Of a stretch of DNA of 64,000 nt, positions 60,261 through 64,000 are shown in pieces (the stretch's first letter is position 1; each line of letters opens with the position of its first letter). Under the pieces are notes generated by a model. That model ran no database searches and was not told where the DNA came from. It worked only from the letters and a program-made list of their open reading frames with translations. The position numbers and the translations under genes were made by a program. The stretch covers positions 156,026,442-156,090,441 of the forward strand of contig CM022945.1 of NCBI GenBank assembly GCA_012931725.1. Direction: 5' to 3'. The stretch is from Litsea cubeba. Lineage: Eukaryota > Streptophyta > Magnoliopsida > Laurales > Lauraceae.

Positions 60261-61493
60261 AATTTGGTCATGGCCCATAAAGGATGGAATAGCAGTTTAT
60301 ATATGTTTTTCATTTATAAATGTCTGGTGGGTCCAATCATTAGAGGACAGTTCTGAATGTAGTAGTACTATTGGGTGAACTTGCCCAATATCTCTCATTT
60401 ATCTAATTTGAAATACAAACTCAAGATTTCAAATTCACTTCCCATCTGTTTGTTTTGTAGTTCATCTCATATTTTAAAAAAGTTAAGTTGGAGAATAAAA
60501 TAATGAGAGAAATCAATATCCGGTTAGAATTACTGATGTAGTTCATTTCTACAACAAAGGATTGCCTCTCTCCTCTCCCATGTTCTCTCTTATTTCTCTC
60601 TCATTGCAACTACTACCAACGCCAATTCTTGCAACAACTCTAGATCTTCTTCATTTGTTGATGGTGGTCTTTATGGTTTTCCCAAATGCTTGACATTAGA
60701 GGTTGATTGATTTCAGAAATCTTATACTACAACTGTTCTGAGAATAGCCATTCAACTAGATTTAGATTGTTGCATTCTAATGGGAGAGAAAATTTATTAA
60801 TTTTTATTTGATTGATTCGAAATAATACTGGTTCTATGGTTGATGGAAGAATGACCGTTCGATTAAATTAGATTTTTGAATAATAATGGGCGGGATGTTT
60901 TTTCATTTTTAATTTTGTATGATTTAAAATTTTTTTTATCATTATCAGTTTCTATATTTTTGCTTTATTTCTCTATGTTTAGTTTTATGCAAAGTTTAAT
61001 CTAATCATGTCATGTTCTTTTAAATTGTAAAATTTTAGATATTTTTATAAATGTATAGTATGAAAAAAATTCAGCAAGAGCACATCTTATGTTTTTTTTT
61101 AAGAATTCTTATTTTTATGTTCACTTTTTTTTATTGCTTTTTATTATGGATTTTTTTTTGTTATTGTTGTTATTTTATCATTATTATATTCTACCCCAGT
61201 CAAGGGGCTAGGACCCAAGGTGGCCCACACAAGTGGGAAGGTAGCCCACATGTGAAAAGGAGCAACAAATGTTGGAAGAGTGACATTCCCTGAGAGGGGG
61301 TGATATTTAGCTTACCAACAAACTAAGCAACCTCGTGTTGTCTTTGTTGTCATCATATCTGATGTATTTTTAATCTTTTTTTTAGTTTCCTTTTTTGATA
61401 TTTTTGGTATTGTTTCCTCATGGATTTGTATGTTTCTTGTTGTTTTTATTTCTATATATTTTCTGATATTTTTTATTTTTAATCATAGTTCTA

Positions 61494-61527
<34 letters not shown>

Positions 61528-62391
61528 TCAGCTTTGATGGATTCTTTTGGTTTCCATGATGATAGGCTTTTATGGATTTTTTTTTTTCAATTCTTGGTTT
61601 TTAGATATTACGTTTCCATGGGTTTATTTGTCTCTTCTAAATTATTTTTATTATTGGATTGTCTATAGGCCTTCGTTCTCATATTGTATTTTTATGGTGT
61701 TTTATCAATCTCATTTTTTTTATATTACAGGTTCATTATTTTGATTTCAAACGAATGTTTGATGTAAAATATTCAATTTATTTTGACAAAACTAATGTGC
61801 TCTCTTTTTGAAGTTAACCAACTATATTTTTTTGTTAGTATTATAGGTTTTAATTTTAATTACGGTTTTTACCATATCAATATAATTTAGACTAAATATT
61901 AGTTAAAATCTCTATTATTTTTAATAATATTATAAAAGTATGAATATGAATGGTTAGACCATAGTTGTGAAATCCGCTTTGTCTTGGATGATTCAGAATT
62001 TTGTTTCGGTCTACATGTTCAAACGAAACATCACTACACTACATTTCAGTTAAGATTTCAGCCGATTTTGGTGGGTCTCGGCCGTTTTGGCTAGATTTTG
62101 GAAATTTCGGCTGAAATGATTTTAAAAAATAGGACTTGTTGCAATTTTTTCTGAAAAGCCCAAACTCCAACCCACCGTAATCCCTCTTTTAAACAAAAAA
62201 TAAAGGAATAAACAAGAAGAAAAAGAAGAAGCAACATTTCGCTTAAAATATATTTTCTAATTACATTTCAATTAGAATAAATTTCTAATTAAATTTCTAC
62301 ATGTATATATATAGGGAGATGCACTTATGAGAGATATCTCTCACCTTATATGAGAGATAGGGGTCGGGGCCCTCACATTTAAGTTGTTGGG
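60261..62391. other. AT-rich intergenic stretch, no gene recognised
   Basis: Contains a (TTA)n microsatellite at about 61496-61526 and a palindrome GAGAGATATCTCTC near 62324. T-rich open frames around 61051-61744 have no recognisable product. Confidence 0.5.
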
Positions 62392-64000
62392 TAGAGCCGG
62401 CCTTGAGCTAAAGCCCAGGAAGCCGCCGCTTTAGGCCCCAAATTTTTGTCCATTTTTTTGGGCCACAAATTTCTTTAGCCCATATAATATATAGGTCTGT
62501 AAAAAATAAACAAAGGTTGCCCAAGACGTGAGAAATGGCCCAATTTCTAAACAGCCCATTATAAAAAGGCCCTAAATTAATGATTTTGTGTTATATTTAA
62601 AAGTAAAAAAATAAAAAAAAATTAGACTTTGAAAACTGAAAAAAATTAGGTCGGCTATTATAGAGTAGTTTTGGATGCCGATTCACTTTCGACTTCGAAG
62701 ATCAAATACACCCCCCCTCTCTCTCTCTCTCCTTGTTCACAATCAAAACCGGGTCTCCTTCTTTCCAATTAAAAGTGGGTTTTTGGACTGCAAAACCGTT
62801 TTCGACTTTCCGTTTATGTGTTTTACCGCTTTGTGCCGATGAGCAGGTGATTGAACATTCTCTCCTTTCCAAGTTTCAAAGAATATTTTAAAAATAAGCC
62901 ATTATTTTTTTTATCTGTTCTTTTAATCTTTTTGACTTTTAAGGGGACAAGACTATTGATTAACATATTTTTTTGTTATATAAAAATTTATTGTATACAT
63001 AAACTCAATATAAAAATAAAAGGATAAGAAAAGGTACCACTAAGTTTAACCACAATATCAATTGAATCAAATGATCTTTCGCTTATTATGAAGAAAAACA
63101 ATCAGTTGAATCATCACATTATGAAAATACAAATAATTTGTAGATGGATTATGTTTGGTAAATTTGTTAATTATTTGATTTAATGATTTACAAATGCTCT
63201 TATGGTGTTGATTGAGTTATTGATGCTGGCCTAGCACTCTATTGTTTCGCAACCTCGGTAATTTTACCTGAATTTGAAGCTTTTGTATTTAGATTGATCG
63301 TTGGTTTTTGAGTTTTACATTAGATTGTTTCCTAGAATCATGCATCCTAGAAAGTGCCTCTCAGGGTCTGAAAAAAGAAAAAAAAAAGTTGATGCACTTA
63401 TTCAATCTCAATCAGGAGCTCTTGATAAGTTTGTTGTTGCTTAGAAACAAACAGATGATTCAGTTCCAGTTGAAAATTTTGAAGATGAAGAATTTATAGA
63501 TTCAGTAAATGAAGAGCATGAAGAGACACTTGATGAGAAAATTAATCAGTGGATTAATGAAAATGACAATAAGAATGATGGTAGTCAACATGAAGACCAA
63601 ATTGTAGAATATCAGCCTTCAAATGTTGATGATCCGAGTAATTGGGATAAGATGGATAAGAATTTACGAGACTTTTTAGTAGAAAGGGGTCCTAAAAGAA
63701 GAGCCGACGATGTCAATTATCCTAAAGATGATCTTAATAGACACTTCTCTTCCACACACTACATCCGGCATTTATCCAATGGAGAGAAACATGATAGAAA
63801 GTGGCTTGTATATTCGGATGTTTTGGATAAAGTATTTTGTTTTTGTTCTAAGTTGTTTAAAGAAGAAGGGAACAAGACTTTATTGGCTAATGATGGACTT
63901 GGAGATTGGAGAAATATTGATAAAAGGTTAAAAAGTCATGAAAGTAGTAATGAGCATCTCATGTGCATGATAAATGGATTGAATTAGATATGAGATTGCA
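62392..64000 (+). mobile_element. 5' part of a hAT element, continues past the window
   Basis: TAGAGCCGGCCTTGAG at 62392 looks like the terminal repeat of a common plant hAT family (AGRGCCGGCCCTGAG type), followed by GCTTTAGGCCCC. A transposase pseudogene of the matching type starts ~950 bp downstream. The right end and target duplication lie outside the window. Confidence 0.6.
63340..64000 (+). pseudogene. hAT transposase (TTF-type zinc finger, ZMYM1-like), 5' part
   Basis: Starts MHPRKCLSGSEKRKKKVDAL, with a premature TAG at 63442, then an acidic stretch, VDDPSNWDKMDKNLRDFLVE and RGPKRRADDVNYPKDDLNRH. Then comes the TTF-type zinc-finger region: RHLSNGEKHDRKWLVYSDVL, DKVFCFCSKLFKEEGN, NIDKRLKSHESSNEHLMCM. 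Near 63970 one base change in length shifts the frame, and the family sequence continues as KWIELDMRL in another frame to the window end. The catalytic hAT domain lies beyond 64000. Broken by at least one stop and one frameshift. Confidence 0.8.

Noticed and set aside
61051..61744. Hydrophobic, membrane-like open frames
   Set aside because: T-rich low-complexity sequence gives Phe/Ile/Tyr runs; no homologous text.

Overview
The window is nuclear DNA of a flowering plant. Evidence: spliceosomal GT-AG introns, plant-type LTR retrotransposons, Mutator-like elements carrying plant mobile domain (PMD) genes, and relics of plant genes (phospholipase D alpha, VPS16/VCL1, a mitoferrin-like chloroplast carrier, a zinc-ribbon E3 ligase). 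I cannot name the species. I see no rRNA, tRNA or CRISPR. Nearly all of the window is mobile-element sequence; the one candidate host gene is a minus-strand multi-exon gene at 5008-10330 whose product I do not recognise.

Layout. 1-2400: a phospholipase D alpha fragment among arrays of a CTCAGATAAATTT motif, then a 407-bp unit repeated three times. 2543-3688: a broken VPS16 (VCL1) gene. 5008-10330: the unidentified gene. 10669-20755: a complete 10.1-kb Mutator-like element with 9-bp target duplications (TTATTATTA). It carries an intact two-exon MURA-type transposase and, convergent to it, a frameshifted nine-exon PMD-Ulp1 protease gene. Between the two 3' ends lie twelve copies of a palindromic GACGACGTCGTC motif; the same palindrome also sits 123-124 bp inside each end of the element.

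23562-55851 is a four-layer nest. The outermost layer is an inferred ~2.5-kb Pack-MULE (target duplication ATTAATTAA) holding fragments of a mitoferrin-like carrier and a zinc-ribbon E3 ligase. It is split by a 29.8-kb Tat-type Ty3/gypsy element (25536-55338, target duplication AGGCA, LTRs ~2.3 kb). The gag-pol reading frame of that element is split by a 6.7-kb LTR-derived element (35192-41933, TCTCA), which is split in turn by a 3.1-kb one (37135-40223, CATAT). Besides gag-pol (gag, protease, G-patch, RT, RNase H, second RNase H, integrase), the Ty3/gypsy element carries an antisense five-exon PMD gene between pol and the 3' LTR. Both genes contain in-frame stops although the LTRs are nearly identical.

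56017-59953: a decayed Ty1/copia element (target duplication AAATT) carrying a hAT-type MITE. 62392 to the window end: the 5' part of a hAT element with a TTF/ZMYM-like transposase pseudogene that runs off the edge.

The main biological theme is that two unrelated mobile elements, a DNA transposon and a retrotransposon, each carry a PMD gene. In the transposon it is fused to an Ulp1 protease; in the retrotransposon it is followed by an acidic and coiled-coil tail.
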